From: Cyanophora paradoxa
Lineage: Eukaryota > Glaucocystophyceae > Cyanophorales > Cyanophoraceae
Reading direction: 5' to 3'
Length of the DNA: 55,682 bases
Assembly: GCA_004431415.1 (NCBI GenBank)
Contig: QPMI01000324.1
Location: 1 to 55,682, forward strand
The notes under the pieces are model-generated. The model saw only the letters and a program-made list of their open reading frames with translations, did not search any database and was not told the DNA's origin. Positions 27,923 to 39,880 of this stretch are shown here, piece after piece (the stretch's first letter is position 1; each line of letters begins with the position of its first letter). Made by a program: the position numbers and the translations under genes.

Positions 27923-30900
27923 AAGGAGCCCTACGGGCCATGACATTTAACACGCGGGGCTCCAGTGAATCAAAGCTGCAGCAGACTGAAGACTTCTGCC
28001 GGCGGTGGGGGGTAGACTTCTCCGGACTGCAAGAGATCTCTATGTCGAAAGGAGACATCGCAGCCGCGCTCCGCTCGCCCGGCATGGGCGACTTGCCCGA
28101 GGGCGCCATCACCTACGGAAAACTCCTAAGCACGACGAAATCAGCCCGGTGGCACGGCAACGGAGCCGCTCTCTGGGTGGCGCCGCAATGGGTCAAGCAC
28201 CTGACGAAAAAGTACGAAGTGCCGGGTCGGATGATCGGGTTCGAGCTCCGGTTCAAAGAGAACCGCCAGCTGTTCGTCGTGAGCATCTACATGCCTGCGT
28301 CGGAAGCAACAGACGAACACCGACGGGACCAAGACAGAATCCTGCAGGAACTTGAGAAACTGATCGCTGATTTCAGCACGCGGCCGAACGCGCACCTGCT
28401 GCTGCTAGGAGACTGGAACTCGGTGGCTGTCCCGGAACTGTCCCGCGTCCGCAACGGGGCCCCCGTTCCCAGCCGAACGCCGGAACGGAAGTGGTGGAAC
28501 ACGATGATCGACACGTGGGACCTACGCGATGCGGCGATCATGCACTCTGCCGCACACGACAGCGGCGAATGGAGCGCGGCGCGGGAAGTGACGCACAGGA
28601 CGCACCTTCCGAGAAGCGGAGACGATACCGGCGCTAGCGGCTCACACGACGACGACGCTGCACCGGCCGACCTGCCGCGGGACGCCGTCTGGCACGCGGC
28701 GCGCATCGACGCGGTCCTGGTGTCAGAGTCACTTGACAAGGCGCTCCTGAGCGCGCACACCTGCCCGGCACACGTCGATGCGCCTCACGACTCGGATCAC
28801 TTCCCGGTGCTCGCGGACTTCTCGCTGGAGGTCGCAGGCCTGAAGGCACCGACGGGACCGATGCAGACCCCAACGCCGGGATCGCCGGTCTTCGACCCGG
28901 ACTCCCGCAAGCTGACGGACGAGGACAAAGATGAGTTGAAAAGAGACCTCAACAAACGCATCGGCGAAGTGCTGGGCACGGACCTTGAGGCGGTCGGGAG
29001 CGGCACCCGGGAAGAGCGCCTCGAGCGCCTCGCCCGCATCCACACTGAAAGCGCGCGGCTAGTTCAGAAAGTGGCGAAGGACCACAAAGCCATGAAGAGC
29101 AGGGGCTCGCACCCGACCAAGCCACGCAATCTGCCGTGGCAGGCGAAAGCGGACTCCAAGCTGGGCCGGATCTGGGCCGCATGGATACAGGAACCGAGCG
29201 GAATCCCGTCGCTAAGAACGATTGACAAGATAGAGAAGCTCCAGAAGTTCGTGACAAGACAGGAGGGCGCGCGGCCCCTCCCGCTGCGGCCTACAGAACG
29301 GAGGCAAGCGGCAGCTAACGCTGGCGAGGCGACTGCACCAGCGCCTGCCTCGGACCCTAACTCGCCGGGCCAGCGCGAGCGCCCGGACCCCACTGTACCC
29401 CCCCAGCTCTTCGACGCACACGACGGGCATACGAAGCGCGCGCAACTGAAAGAAGACTGGGCATCTTTCTTCAGGGAACTGAAAACCTGGCGAAACGGCA
29501 CCAGGCACGACCTGCAGAAACTGCGGCGGCAAGACAAAGCGGCAGACATTTCCAGGGCCGTAAAGAACCGGCTAGACGACTTCATGGACGGCCACCGCCT
29601 GGGGGCATACATAGCCTCTGTGCTCGAGAAGCCTAAGAGCCGGCCGATAATGCACATCACCCGCCGCTCGCAGGACGGAAAAACGTACGAGATCTATACG
29701 GAACCGGCAGAAGTGAAGCGGCTCCTACGCGAACATTGGAAAACTTGGTGCCAACGACGGCGACCCCGAGTGGGCTGTACTGTCGGGGAGGTGCCGGATA
29801 GCGAGCTGAAAACAAAAAGCGGAAAGCGCCTGCTTGACTTCTGGCAGAAAGAGTACAAGCCGCGCGGGAACCCGGCCCTCTTCGAGAACGATATGGCTGT
29901 GCCATCCGAAACCGAGCTAGGGGACTACATCAAAACGCTAGGCAACACGGCAGCGGGGCCTTCTAACCTCTCCTACGCTATGGCAAAGTTCCTGTGGGCA
30001 AAGATCCCCAAGAAAAAGAAGGAGGGGGCCCCCTCGGGAGACCAGGGCCGAACCGGCGCCCCGCAGGCGGCGGAAGAGGAGGAAGAAGAGGAGCCGGAGC
30101 CCTGGGGCCGGAGGCTACTGCACTCGATGGTAGCGGAAACGATCCGTCTCAGAGACTTGCCAGACTCGGTCTGCCAAGGCAACGTCTTCGGAATCCCAAA
30201 GAACGGAGAGTGGGACGGGGATATTGATAATAACCTGCGGCCAATTACACTCCAAGAGGTAGCCCTGAAGCTCACCACGGGCCTCCTCAACGAGCGTCTG
30301 TCCCGGACAATCCATCAGAACGGGCTGCTGAAGGGTGCAAACTACGGGTTCAGACCTGGGTGCTCCACGGACGACGCCCTGCACGTCTTCAACGCTATGC
30401 TCGAGGACGCAAAGCAGTTCAAGAAGCCCATCTATGTCCTGCTGCAAGATATCAGGCGCGCGTACGACTCGGTATCATGGGAGAGCATGGAGCTCTCGAT
30501 GCGGAGGCTGTGCATACCGGAAGGGTACATCGAACTCCACAGAAACATCTTCCGCCGGCGCCGAGCCAGGGCGATCTCGGGGCACGGCCTCTCCGACGAG
30601 TTCGAGCTTGAGTGCGGCCTCCCGCAGGGCGGCGTCGAATCGCCGCTGCACTGGCTGATCTTCTACGACGCGCTCCTCTGCGCGCAAGAGAGAATGGACG
30701 AAATCGAGCGTCAGGACAGCCGGGCTAGCTCGGTGGCAGGCTGGCTGCAGTCGGGGACGGGGACGGCTTACGTGATGGGGGACCCAAAAGAGAAGAGCCA
30801 GGCCGAGCTCGGTCGGCGAGCACGGGTCTGCGGCCTGGCGTACGCAGACGATACGAAGTGGGCGAGCAGCAGCCTCGCGGGGCTGCAAATAATGGCCGAC

Positions 30901-33900
30901 ATGGCAGGCGAGTTCTTCCGCCTGCACGATATCGAAGTCAATGCAAAGAAAACGATCTTCACGTGGAACAACGCGCCCCGCGAGTTTGAGAGCGTCGCGG
31001 GGGCGCACCCCGCCGCGAAGAAGAAGGAGAAGAAACCGACGCCGCCGCGCATAAACGGTACCCCCGTCGGGGTGGTCCTCGAGCCCCACGAACACTTCAA
31101 GCTCCTCGGAGTGTACATGAGCGCGAACCTCAACTGGGGGCGGCAGTGGCAGTACATACGTGATCAGGCACGCAACGCCCTGAAGACGATTGAACGCAAA
31201 AAGCTCACCGCAAACGAGGCATGCTACCTGGTGCAGGCCGTGGTGCAGGCACGCATCGCTTACGGCCTGAAGCTGATGACGATGGACGATCAGCAGTGCA
31301 AAGAACTGGATAGGATATGGATGCGGGTAGTGAAGCACCACGCGCACCTAGCCTCATCGACGACAAACTACGTCATCTGGAGTCAGGGGGGGTACAGCCT
31401 CAAGCGCACCGAGCACCTGCAGGCGGAGGTTCAGATCGTGGAAGCGCAAATCGGCCTGTGCGCACCAGAGGACTCGCTGCTGGCCCGCGTAGTCCGTCAC
31501 CACGTGCAGGCCCTCCAGGAGAAGCTGGGGGTACCGCTGCTCCCGACCGAATTCTTGAACGCTCCCGTCTCGAGAGATGACGTTCGAACGAACTGCCTGG
31601 CGGCGCTAATGCCCCAGATGCAGCGGCGTCAGTACAGGCTGATGTCCAATCACGAGCGCTATGCCGCTTTCCGGCAAGTACCGGGGGCGGAGCCGTGGCC
31701 GGAGCCGGCACGGTTGGATCGGCGCTTCGTCCTGGCGTGGCACATCCCGCGCTCGATTTTCAGGGAAGCAGCGCCCAAGCTCTACGCTGCTGGGGTGGTC
31801 ACGATGGATGCAGTGACGGCGGCGGACGGGGCCTCCGTGCGAACCTGGCAGGACTTGTACATGAGGGCCCCCAGAGAGACGCTCCCGCGGGCTGAACCTG
31901 CGTGGTGGCGAGTGCTCAGGGACGCCATCACGAGTGACGGAAAGCAGCTACAATACCCCATGAGGAAGGCGGGCACGCGGCCCTCGCCGATGGCCGCCCT
32001 CACAGCTGGGGCCCGGCAAGTAAGATGGGAGAAGGACTCCTTCGTAGCGGTGTTCGACACGGCGAACCTTCACGAGGATGAGGCGCTGCCCATGGTGGGA
32101 CGGGTCGCGAACTGGCGCTCAGAGGCGGGCAGCATACGCGCGTACCAGTACCTCCTGCAGCACTGGGTGCCAGTACCCGACGCGGCCGACCCGAACGCCG
32201 AGGGCGCAGGCCTGTACTGCCGCTGCGACGGGCACTGTCAGAAAACGGAACCCAAGAAACGCAAATGAACGTACACGGCGATCCAGGGAAGCGGAAAGAA
32301 CTACTGGCACCGGGACGCGCGATGCGAACATGCCGATCCGAGCCAGTGTCCCGAGATGAGCCAATGCGACGGACCCTGGGCAGAGGGTCAGGGCTGGTGG
32401 GAAGACGAGGATGCCCTCTTCGGACTGACCGGCGAGGTACTCAAGGAACCTATCCACATCACCAGGCCGGACACGGCTGGCGGCGGACAGACGACGGCGT
32501 CAACAAGAGGGCGCAAGCAGACCCACACGGGCCCGACCCTGGCGTACTTTGACCCCGGCCTGCTGGACAAGCAGAAGCACCAGCAGCCGCTCCTCCTCGC
32601 CCGAGTGAAAGCAGTCCAAGACGGAGATGAGCGGTTCCTCCGCCGCGCCCTACTCCCGGAGGCGGAGGCGGCGCTGCAAACAGCGCTCGAGATGGCGTTG
32701 GCGGCAGAGCCGAGGGCCGAACCGCTGGATGAAGCACCGCCCGTCTCAAACCCCCGCGAACTGAGAGATCTGTATTAGGCGAGCTTCGGGCCTGAGACGT
32801 GGAGCGAGCAGGACGGCCAGTACTGGCAGCACGCACTCGCGCTCTGGGAGACGATCGAGAAGTACGAGCTCGAGAAGCACGGCAACGCGCATCCGAGGTT
32901 ACTGAACATATGGACGGACGGGAGCCTATTCAAGGGTCAGACGGAAGGCGCACACGCGGGCTACGGCGTGGTGGTACCTGCGACCGCTGCGGACGGCGAG
33001 CGGCTGAACCCGGACGAGGCTGCGACCGAATGCCTCGGCCGGCTTCGAGGGCTCCAGGAGATCAATAAAGCTGAACTCCAAGCGGCGATCGTGGCAGACG
33101 TACTCGCACCAAACGGGATGCGCCTGCACACGGACAGTCAGAACGTCTGCACGTGGTACCAGAAGTTCGTGCGGAACGCACACCAGCAGCACGCGCGCGA
33201 CTATGTCAGACACCCCTGCAATGCAGAGCTGTATGCCTGGTCGCGCTTCCGAGCCCTGATGCAGCAACGAGAACACCGAAGAGCGGTGGCACTCGTCAAG
33301 GTCAAAGCCCATAGCAAGAGGGAACCCCTCCATGAACTAAACGATGCGGCTGACAAGGCGGCCAAACGGGCGGCCAAGCTCGAGCCGCAGCCGCCAAACA
33401 CGCTGACAGAGGACATCTTCCTCCCGCCCGCGTTCAGCATGCCGGCGGTGCTGACGATCCAAGGGCCAGACAGGATAGTGCGGCGGGTCGAAGGAGATCC
33501 CCGGCGGCATGCTGCTGTGCTGCACGCGCACCACACGCACTTCGCCTGGGAGAACCAGCTGAACGCGGGGGAATGGCTGCGAGCGACGGTGGACCACGGC
33601 GCAGTGTACGATCAGATGGCAATGGGACCCCGCCGCGTCGGTGTGAGCCAAGAGAGCAACTGCTTCAGGGGTACTCACGCGAAGCTCGTGCTGGGTACGG
33701 TGGCTGCAGCCTCGGTCCGCAAACGCGACGCGCCGGAGCTCTACAGTGAGATAAACCCCGGCGGGTTCTGCGCCCTCTGCAGCGTACGCCAGACAGATAA
33801 CGAGGGCTGGCCCCGACTCGTTGCTGGCCCCGTGGAGACGCTCGAACACGTCCTCTCCTGCCCCAGCGCGCCAGCGGTAACGGCACGCGCGGAAGCAGAA

Positions 33901-34960
33901 GCCAAAATAGCAGAGGTAGTCGCCAGCGAGCTACCGGAGGCACTCAAGCGGTCGGTACCGCAGGCGCTTGCTACGTCTCTGAAGGTCACGCGCGTGGCTG
34001 ACCCGACCCTCACACAGGCAGAGAGACAAACTCAGCTTTGGGTGCTGCGCGGGCTGCCACCAGCCGGCCTCACTGATCTGATTCGCGAGACCGTCGAGGA
34101 CGAGGTCCAGGCGGGCAAGATCGCCCGCAAGCTAACGAAAGCGATCGGTGAACAGGCGCACAAAACCTGGGCAGCACGATGCAAAGCGTACGTGGACTGG
34201 GAGAAGGAGTGCGGGATCACGAAGATGATGAAAGAGCGACGCGCAAAGCCCCCACGCGCCGAGCCGCGCCCCCGAGAGACGGCCGCGAAACCTGGCGGGC
34301 ACCGACGCAAGCGCAGGAAACTCGCAATCGACGAGCCGGTACAGCCGTGCGAGCGCTGCGCTGAGTGCCATGCGCTTATGTCTAGGCACCGGGGTGGGGA
34401 CGCCCTGGCCCGACATGACCTGCTCGGGGCGGGGCGGGGAGGGGAGGGCCGGGGCGGCTGGGTCCGGGCGGCGGAGGCAATGCAGGTGTACGACCACACC
34501 AACAGGTATGCATGGGGCGTGGGGACAGCAAGGACCAGACCACGTTAAACGCTGAGAGGGGGTGCTTTCTGGGGGGGGGCTGGGGGGGCACGGCGGGGAC
34601 AACAACACGAGGAGGACGCAAACAGTGGAGCGGGAGCCAGTAGCCCACTAAACAGGGGCTGGCCAGCAACTCTTCTCTTTCACACCTTTTCTTTCTCTAG
34701 CTGCGGCATGCTACGAGGATGGAGTAGGGCATTGCCGACAGAGATTAGGATCTTTGGACATATAATTAGGCTTCCGTAGGACTTAGAAATGCAGCAAAGT
34801 AGACGTCACAGGAAAAGTAGAAACGCAGTTGTACTTAGAATGTTTAGGCACAGCACGCGAGAGTCCTCATATTCTCTTCCTGGATACTGTTTTCAGTGAG
34901 GGTATGGTCGACGTTTCGACTTCATTGTTGTATGGATGTGCTAATGCAAATCCTGTAAGA
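27923..34960 (+). mobile_element. LINE 2: full-length non-LTR retrotransposon, 7,038 bp
   Basis: Both ends are fixed because the element interrupts repeat B: an intact copy reads GGGGCAGCAGCGGACGGCGG, here the left side stops after GCAGCAG and the right side resumes at ACGGCGGCGGCAC. Three or four target bases are missing and no target-site duplication is present. The 5' leader is 17 nt, the 3' UTR about 412 nt, and there is no poly(A) tail (the end reads CCTGTAAGA). It encodes endonuclease, reverse transcriptase and RNase H in one frame. Confidence 0.9.
27940..34548 (+). pseudogene. LINE 2 polyprotein gene with two in-frame stops
   Basis: One frame runs from ATG 27,940 to TAA 34,546-34,548, about 2,200 codons, broken only by TGA at 32,266-32,268 and TAG at 32,776-32,778. 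The endonuclease shows FNTRG, LQEIS, LLGDWNSV and SDHFPV. The reverse transcriptase shows LLQDIRRAYDS, GLPQGGVESPLHW and YADDTK. RNase H shows WTDGS, INKAELQA, HTDSQNV and NDAADKA. CALCS with LEHVLSCPS gives the C-terminal Cys-Cys-His-Cys pattern, and a basic HRRKRRK stretch and CERCAECH follow. Each stop could be one C-to-T change from CGA or CAG. All domains are otherwise intact, so the copy is recently dead or depends on readthrough. Confidence 0.88.
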
Positions 34961-35216
34961 ACGGCGGCGGCACGGCTCGCGGGACGGGCAGATCTAGAGG
35001 CGCGGCGGGCGGCGGCGCGGCTCGCCGGGCGGGGCGGCGGCGCAGCGGGCGGCGGCGCGGCTCGACGGGCGGGCGGAGGCCCGGCGGGTGGAGGCGGATG
35101 GGCGGGGTGGAGGCTCGGCGGTCGGCGGCGCGGCTCTGAGGGCGGGCGGAGGCCCCCCAGGTGGCGGCGCCGCTCTCCGGTATGGCTCTTTACCTCCCCC
35201 CCCCCCCCCGCCCCCA
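34961..35216 (+). repeat. Repeat B, 3' part of the copy split by LINE 2
   Basis: It resumes with ACGGCGGCGGCACGGCTCGC and matches 27,290-27,546 through degenerate GGCGGGCGG-type sub-repeats to GGCTCTTTACC and a C tract (35,195-35,210). After the C tract the sequence departs from every other copy, as expected of a retroposed 3' end. Confidence 0.85.
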
Positions 35217-35845
35217 TGTCAATGTCCATCACAGTTTAATCTTGCAGGTCCACGCGATAATAAGATCTAGAGTTGAAATGCAGCAACATCGATCTTGTAG
35301 GCACTCGCCCACCCTGAGGCTGCTCGGAGGGGATCTCTAGGGGACGCGCCATTCTCCTGGTCAAACAGTCCCGACCCGAAGTGAGCCGAGGGCGAGCCAC
35401 CCCGCCGCCCGCCGCACCTCCGCCAGTCCCGTGAGCCGCCCCGCGGCCCGCCGCGCAGACTCTGGAAGGGAGTGCTCGGGCGAGGCCGGCGGCGGCTGCG
35501 CGGGCGCCCGTGGGCTCAGGGGCCCGCTGCCGAGGGCGGGATCTCGACGCCCAGCGAGGGGCGCCGGGGGCCCGGGCCGGCGCGCTGAGGTCCTGCCCCT
35601 GCAGCGAGGGCCACCGCCCGACCGCCGCCGCGCCGTCTGCCGCCGCCGCCACGGCCGCCGCCGCCAGCGCCGCCACCGTCGACGAGGCCGGCGGGGAGAG
35701 GGACTCGCCTTGGCCGCCGCCGCCGGCGGGCGGGAGGCGCCGCCTTGGCCGGCACGGTGCCCGGCGGGGTAGACGACCCCGCGGTGAGTCTGGCGGGTAC
35801 GGGAATCAGCAGCAGTCGGAAAGGGTGGGGGTACGACCAGGGGCG
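35217..35845. other. Unique spacer between LINE 2 and the right inverted arm
   Basis: About 180 bp of moderately AT-rich sequence is followed by GCC/GCG-rich DNA open on both strands. I cannot support a gene. Confidence 0.45.
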
Positions 35846-37314
35846 GTCGGAGGAGGGGGGCGGGGGGGGGGGGGGAGGTAAAGAGCCACACCGGAGAGCG
35901 GCGCCGCCACCTGGGGGGGCCTCCGCCCCGCCCTCAGAGCCGCGCTGCAGACTGCCGAGCCTCCACCCCGCCCATCGGCCTCCACCCGCCGGGCCTCCGC
36001 CCCGCCCTCCGAGCCGCCCCCCGCCCGCTGCGCCGCCGCCCCGTCCCGCGAGCCACCCCGCCGCCCGCCGCGCCTCTAGATCTGCCCGTCCCGCGAGCCG
36101 TGCCGCCGCCGTCCGCTGCTGCCCCGTGCGGCGAGCCGCACCGCCGAAGGCCGCGCCGTGTCGCGTCCTGCGCATCGTCAGCTACGCATTCGCGCGCCGC
36201 TGGCCCCAAGCTATGCTTGGGAGGCGCACCCGAGGCGGCCGCCAATCGGGAGTGTGGCGTCGTTCCGCGCGCACGCAGCGCCCGGCGAGTCCAGACCCAC
36301 ATGCAATGCGGGCGCATCTTAGAGGAATGCTTCGCGCACGGAAGCGTGCGAGAGCTCGAAGTCAGCGGCGGCCAGCGTGCCACCCAACCGTCGACGCGTT
36401 GATCATGAACGCTCCTAACAGGCCGCTGGTCAGAGACGGCGATCTGCGGGCGTGAGTGAGACGTACGGCGAGTATCCGGACAGGTAGGCGAAGAACTTGG
36501 CGAGCACGGCGAAGACGGGCGGTTGGGAACAAGCAAGTCAGCGCGCGGGGCGCGCGGATGCAGTCGAGGCGGAGGCCAGTCCTGCGGTAACACCATCTGG
36601 CTGGCGAAATAGCCGCGCGCTGCGTGCCGCGAGCGGCCGCCAAGTCTGCGTGGTGCGAAGCGCATCTGGCCCGAGTTCGACGGGAGCTGGAGCGGGAAGC
36701 TGAGGAGCTGCAGACTCTGCAGCTGCAGCCAGCCGAGCGTACTTGAGGCCAAGGGCGCGAGCGAAGCAGCTGGCACCGCTGGGGCTCGTTCGTAAAAAAA
36801 AGAGGGGGGGGGGAATACCTGCCATTATCCTCGAGTATCCTTGAAAAATGCATTTCGGGTTGCTACAGGTGCGAACAGTGAAGCGAATGCTTGTTTTAAT
36901 TGTACTCAGGCATCTAGTAATTGTTTAAACACTAAGCTGTGACTCTAGACCCTCTGGACGCACTCTCTTGTGGCTGAAATCCAGGGGGGCAAAGAAGTGA
37001 AAATGACCAAATTAGTCTCTGCAGGATCGCATCCATATGCTCTCAAGCACTCCTGAAGTAAGTTATTAATTACAAGAGTGATATGATGCCGCTTTCGGAA
37101 GGCTGAATACGAGTTTTCGCTGAGATCATGCAGGGGCCATGGTTGAAACATGCCATGCTCTCACGGGTCGCTAGCACCGACTCAAGACACGCTGAATACC
37201 TCTTTAGAAAGCCCTTAACTTCCAGATTACAGGAATAAAATTTTTGTCCGGTCTGCCGATTCCCGGAACGTCGGTGCAGCTTCATGTGTCTCACTGAGCA
37301 CATCATGATCACAA
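35846..37314 (-). repeat. Right arm of the 1.47-kb inverted repeat
   Basis: It is the reverse complement of 26,088-27,558, including the C tract (here G tract, 35,861-35,875), repeat B and the 3' part of the gene relic with the same broken frames. Differences are scattered substitutions and one-base indels. Confidence 0.9.
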
Positions 37315-37649
37315 CCTTGTGACTTGCTGATTGGCTCATCTTCTCTTCAGTACTGAAAGGAGTCATTCCCGGAATTGCCAATTACCGTCAAACTGAAGTC
37401 ATCAAAGCTTTCGAGGGTCCTCTCTCTGAATTCGAAACGATCCGGGTTTAGATCTAAAGCCGTTAGGCGCTAGCACCTTTTTTTGCCAAGGGGGGGGCCT
37501 GTGACTCATTGAGGTGCACGAGCACCAGCAATGCGTGCCACGTCATGTACTGCTCCTTATAGAGAGGGTTTGATGCATTGGAAGGCGGTTCGAAGCGAGG
37601 AACGCACATGACCAGACCTGGGTCTAGGCCTAGCGGTCCGGCGAAGGGA
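37315..37649. other. Interval without recognised gene
   Basis: This is ordinary mixed-composition sequence beyond the inverted arm. No coding, RNA or repeat feature is evident. Confidence 0.4.
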
Positions 37650-38790
37650 ATTTGTTGTCGTACCCCAAACTTGCTGACCGCCGTGACCGGTGACTGCGCT
37701 GGCTGGCCCTCGCGGCGGCAGACGGCCTTGCCAGATAGCTGCAAGTCCTGGCAGCACGGCGGCTCGGTGCGTCGGTTCTGGGCTTCGCCGCGCAGCCGGA
37801 CTCCCTGACTCTGCGAACAGGCCGAGCAGCAGTGCTGTTGCTGCAGTGAACGCGGCCGCTTTGAGAGCGAACGATGCTTGAAGCCACCTCTTGCGCCTCG
37901 AGGCTCTCGCCCAGCTCGTGCTGGGTCTGATTTCAAACGCAGACTGTCGCTGCCCCTGCTGCTTGGTTCGGCCGCGGCCGCGAACGCTCTTGAACGCTTC
38001 GCTGTCGACCTCCTTTCGCCCTTAATCTCTACTCGTTGCCCGGCCGCCGCCGGCCAGCTGCTGTTCCTTTGACAGGCCCGCGCAGAAAGGAGAGGACGCT
38101 GCCGATGCGAAGCAAGGTGATTCTGGTTTCCGTCTGTTTGCTCCAATTGCTCATCCCGCTTGCATGTCAGGGAACACGCACGACCGCGCCCCGCGAGCAC
38201 GGCCAAGTGGCGGTCGCGACTTGCTCGGTGGCGCTCTTGGCGGCCGGGCGGGAAGCGGTCCCGATGGCCAAGAAAGCTCGCGGACGATGCTAACGCACGA
38301 GCCTCGCTAACACGGCGCGCTTCGCCCGGTTCCGGGTTCTGTCTCTTCCATCACTCGCAGCCCGCCTGGCTCCTTCTCCCGCAGGCCAGGTGCTCGCTCT
38401 TGTTTCCGCTACTCTCGCCTTGATCTTGTTCTGACACCGGTGACGCGCGCAGCGCAGCGGGTGCCGTTCACACGCGGCCGGCATCTCGCACTTCTTGCGG
38501 CGGGAGCTCGGATGGGTGCGGTCTTTTCGCAGGCGCGCGTTCTTCTCTTCTTTCGCTTGACGCTCCGAGCGCAGCGAGCACCTCGTCCTCGCCCTCGGCT
38601 ACGGGCGGAGATGGCGCCGCTGTCATTGTCACTCCGCCCTTCAGCCGCTTCTCTTTGCCGAGGTGCGCAGCCGCGCGCGCGCATGCCGACGTTATCTCTT
38701 TCTGTTCGAACGTCCAGTGACCGCGATGCGCACAGCGCAACGAGCGCCGCGAGGTGCCGCATGACCTTGTGCAGGTTGCGTTGCTTCACG
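37650..38790 (-). repeat. Dispersed repeat A, copy 3 (inverted)
   Basis: Read on the minus strand it follows copy 2 from GTGCGCATCGCGGTC and GGCACCTCGCGGCGCT through GAGCACCTGGCCTGCGG to GCAGCAAGTTTGGGGTACGAC. It is more diverged than copies 1 and 2 are from each other. Confidence 0.65.
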
Positions 38791-39312
38791 TCTGATCCGG
38801 TCTGCTAGCGCTGCTCCCTTCACTTGCAGAGGCGCACAGCTCGTTTTTGACACTCGCGTGCTCGCAGCAACCAGCGATCGTGCTGCTAGCTGGGCGGCGG
38901 GTCAGGAGCTCGCTGTTTTCGGGAGTATGGCTCAGAGGGAGGGGGCAGCAGCTGCAACTCGTTCTCTCGGTGCTAGCTATTGACAGGGCTGCGCTGCCTG
39001 CGCGTGCATGCATTTTTCGCTGGCAATGCGTTTTCTGTATACGTATGACTGCTTTCTGTATAAAGAGGTGGGAGCTTTGGAGAGCAGCGGCCCTGCCGGG
39101 GCTTCCTAGGCCTGCACATGCGCATCCCCAGCTGGAGAGTGCCCCCGGGCCGCGACCGGCGCCGGCGTCGGCGCCGGCGCCCCGGCCTGGCCATGGTCCG
39201 GGCCACGGCCGGCCGGCCGGCAAGTTGAGATAATTTTGAGTTAACTTTAATTACTAAAATCGAGGTTTTTACCGATTTACACAGGGTACCGGTACCGGAC
39301 CTACCGGTTGCA
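38791..39312. other. Interval without recognised gene
   Basis: It contains a CCGGCGCCGGCG-type palindromic run (39,158-39,182) and CCGGCCGGCCGG (39,208-39,222). No coding feature is supported. Confidence 0.45.
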
Positions 39313-39470
39313 CACAGGCCTACATGGGTAAACGCAGGTTTGCATGGGTAAACACAGGGAACATGGGAAGGCACAGGCGGACATGGGTAAACACAGGCGG
39401 ACATGGGTAGGCACAGGTTTACATGGGTAGGCACAGGTGGACACAGGTCGACACAGGTCGACACAGATTG
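39313..39470 (+). repeat. Minisatellite, ACATGGGTAAACACAGG type
   Basis: Degenerate tandem copies of a roughly 18-bp unit (ACATGGGTAAACACAGGC and variants with GGTAGG) run on into ACAGGTCGAC copies. The ORF across it translates to repeating Cys-Val/Pro-rich peptides and is not taken as a gene. Confidence 0.8.
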
Positions 39471-39499
39471 CACCAGATTGCACCGGAGAAGGTTTCAGC

Positions 39500-39880
39500 A
39501 ACCTAGGGGAGGCAGCTCGCCGGGCCGGGCGGAGGCGCGGCGGGCGGCCGCGAGGCTCCGCTGGGCGGGGCGGAGGCGCGGCGGGCGGCCGCAAGGCTCC
39601 GCTGGGCGGGGCAGAGGCGCGGCGGGCGGTGGCGGTGGCTCGCGGGGCGGGACAGAGGCGCAGCGGGCGGCGGCAAGGCTCGCCAGGTGGGCCGGGGGCG
39701 CGGCGGGCGGCGCGGCTCGCCGGGCGAGAATGTGGCGCGGCGGGCAGCGGCGGGGCTCCGCCGTGCGGGCGGAGGCGCGGCGGGCGGCGGAGGCAGCTCG
39801 CCGGGCGTGGCGAAGGCGTGGAAGGTGTGGGGTGGGACGGAGGCGCGGCGGGCGGCGTCGGTGGCTTGCGAGGCGGAGAA
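39500..39880 (+). repeat. GC-rich minisatellite, GGCGGAGGCGCGGCGGGCGG type
   Basis: About ten degenerate units of 35-45 bp share GAGGCGCGGCGGGCGG and CTCGCCGGGC. The same kind of sub-repeat builds the 3' half of repeat B (27,300-27,480), so the two may be related. Confidence 0.7.

Noticed and set aside
27601-27939. N-terminal extension of the LINE 2 protein upstream of ATG 27,940
   Set aside because: This part is repeat B sequence, as shown by the copy at 26,985-27,286. The frame is open there by chance.
26088-37314. A Polinton/Maverick-type transposon with long terminal inverted repeats
   Set aside because: The interior contains only a LINE and repeat B; no polymerase, integrase, protease or capsid genes, and no target duplication is seen.
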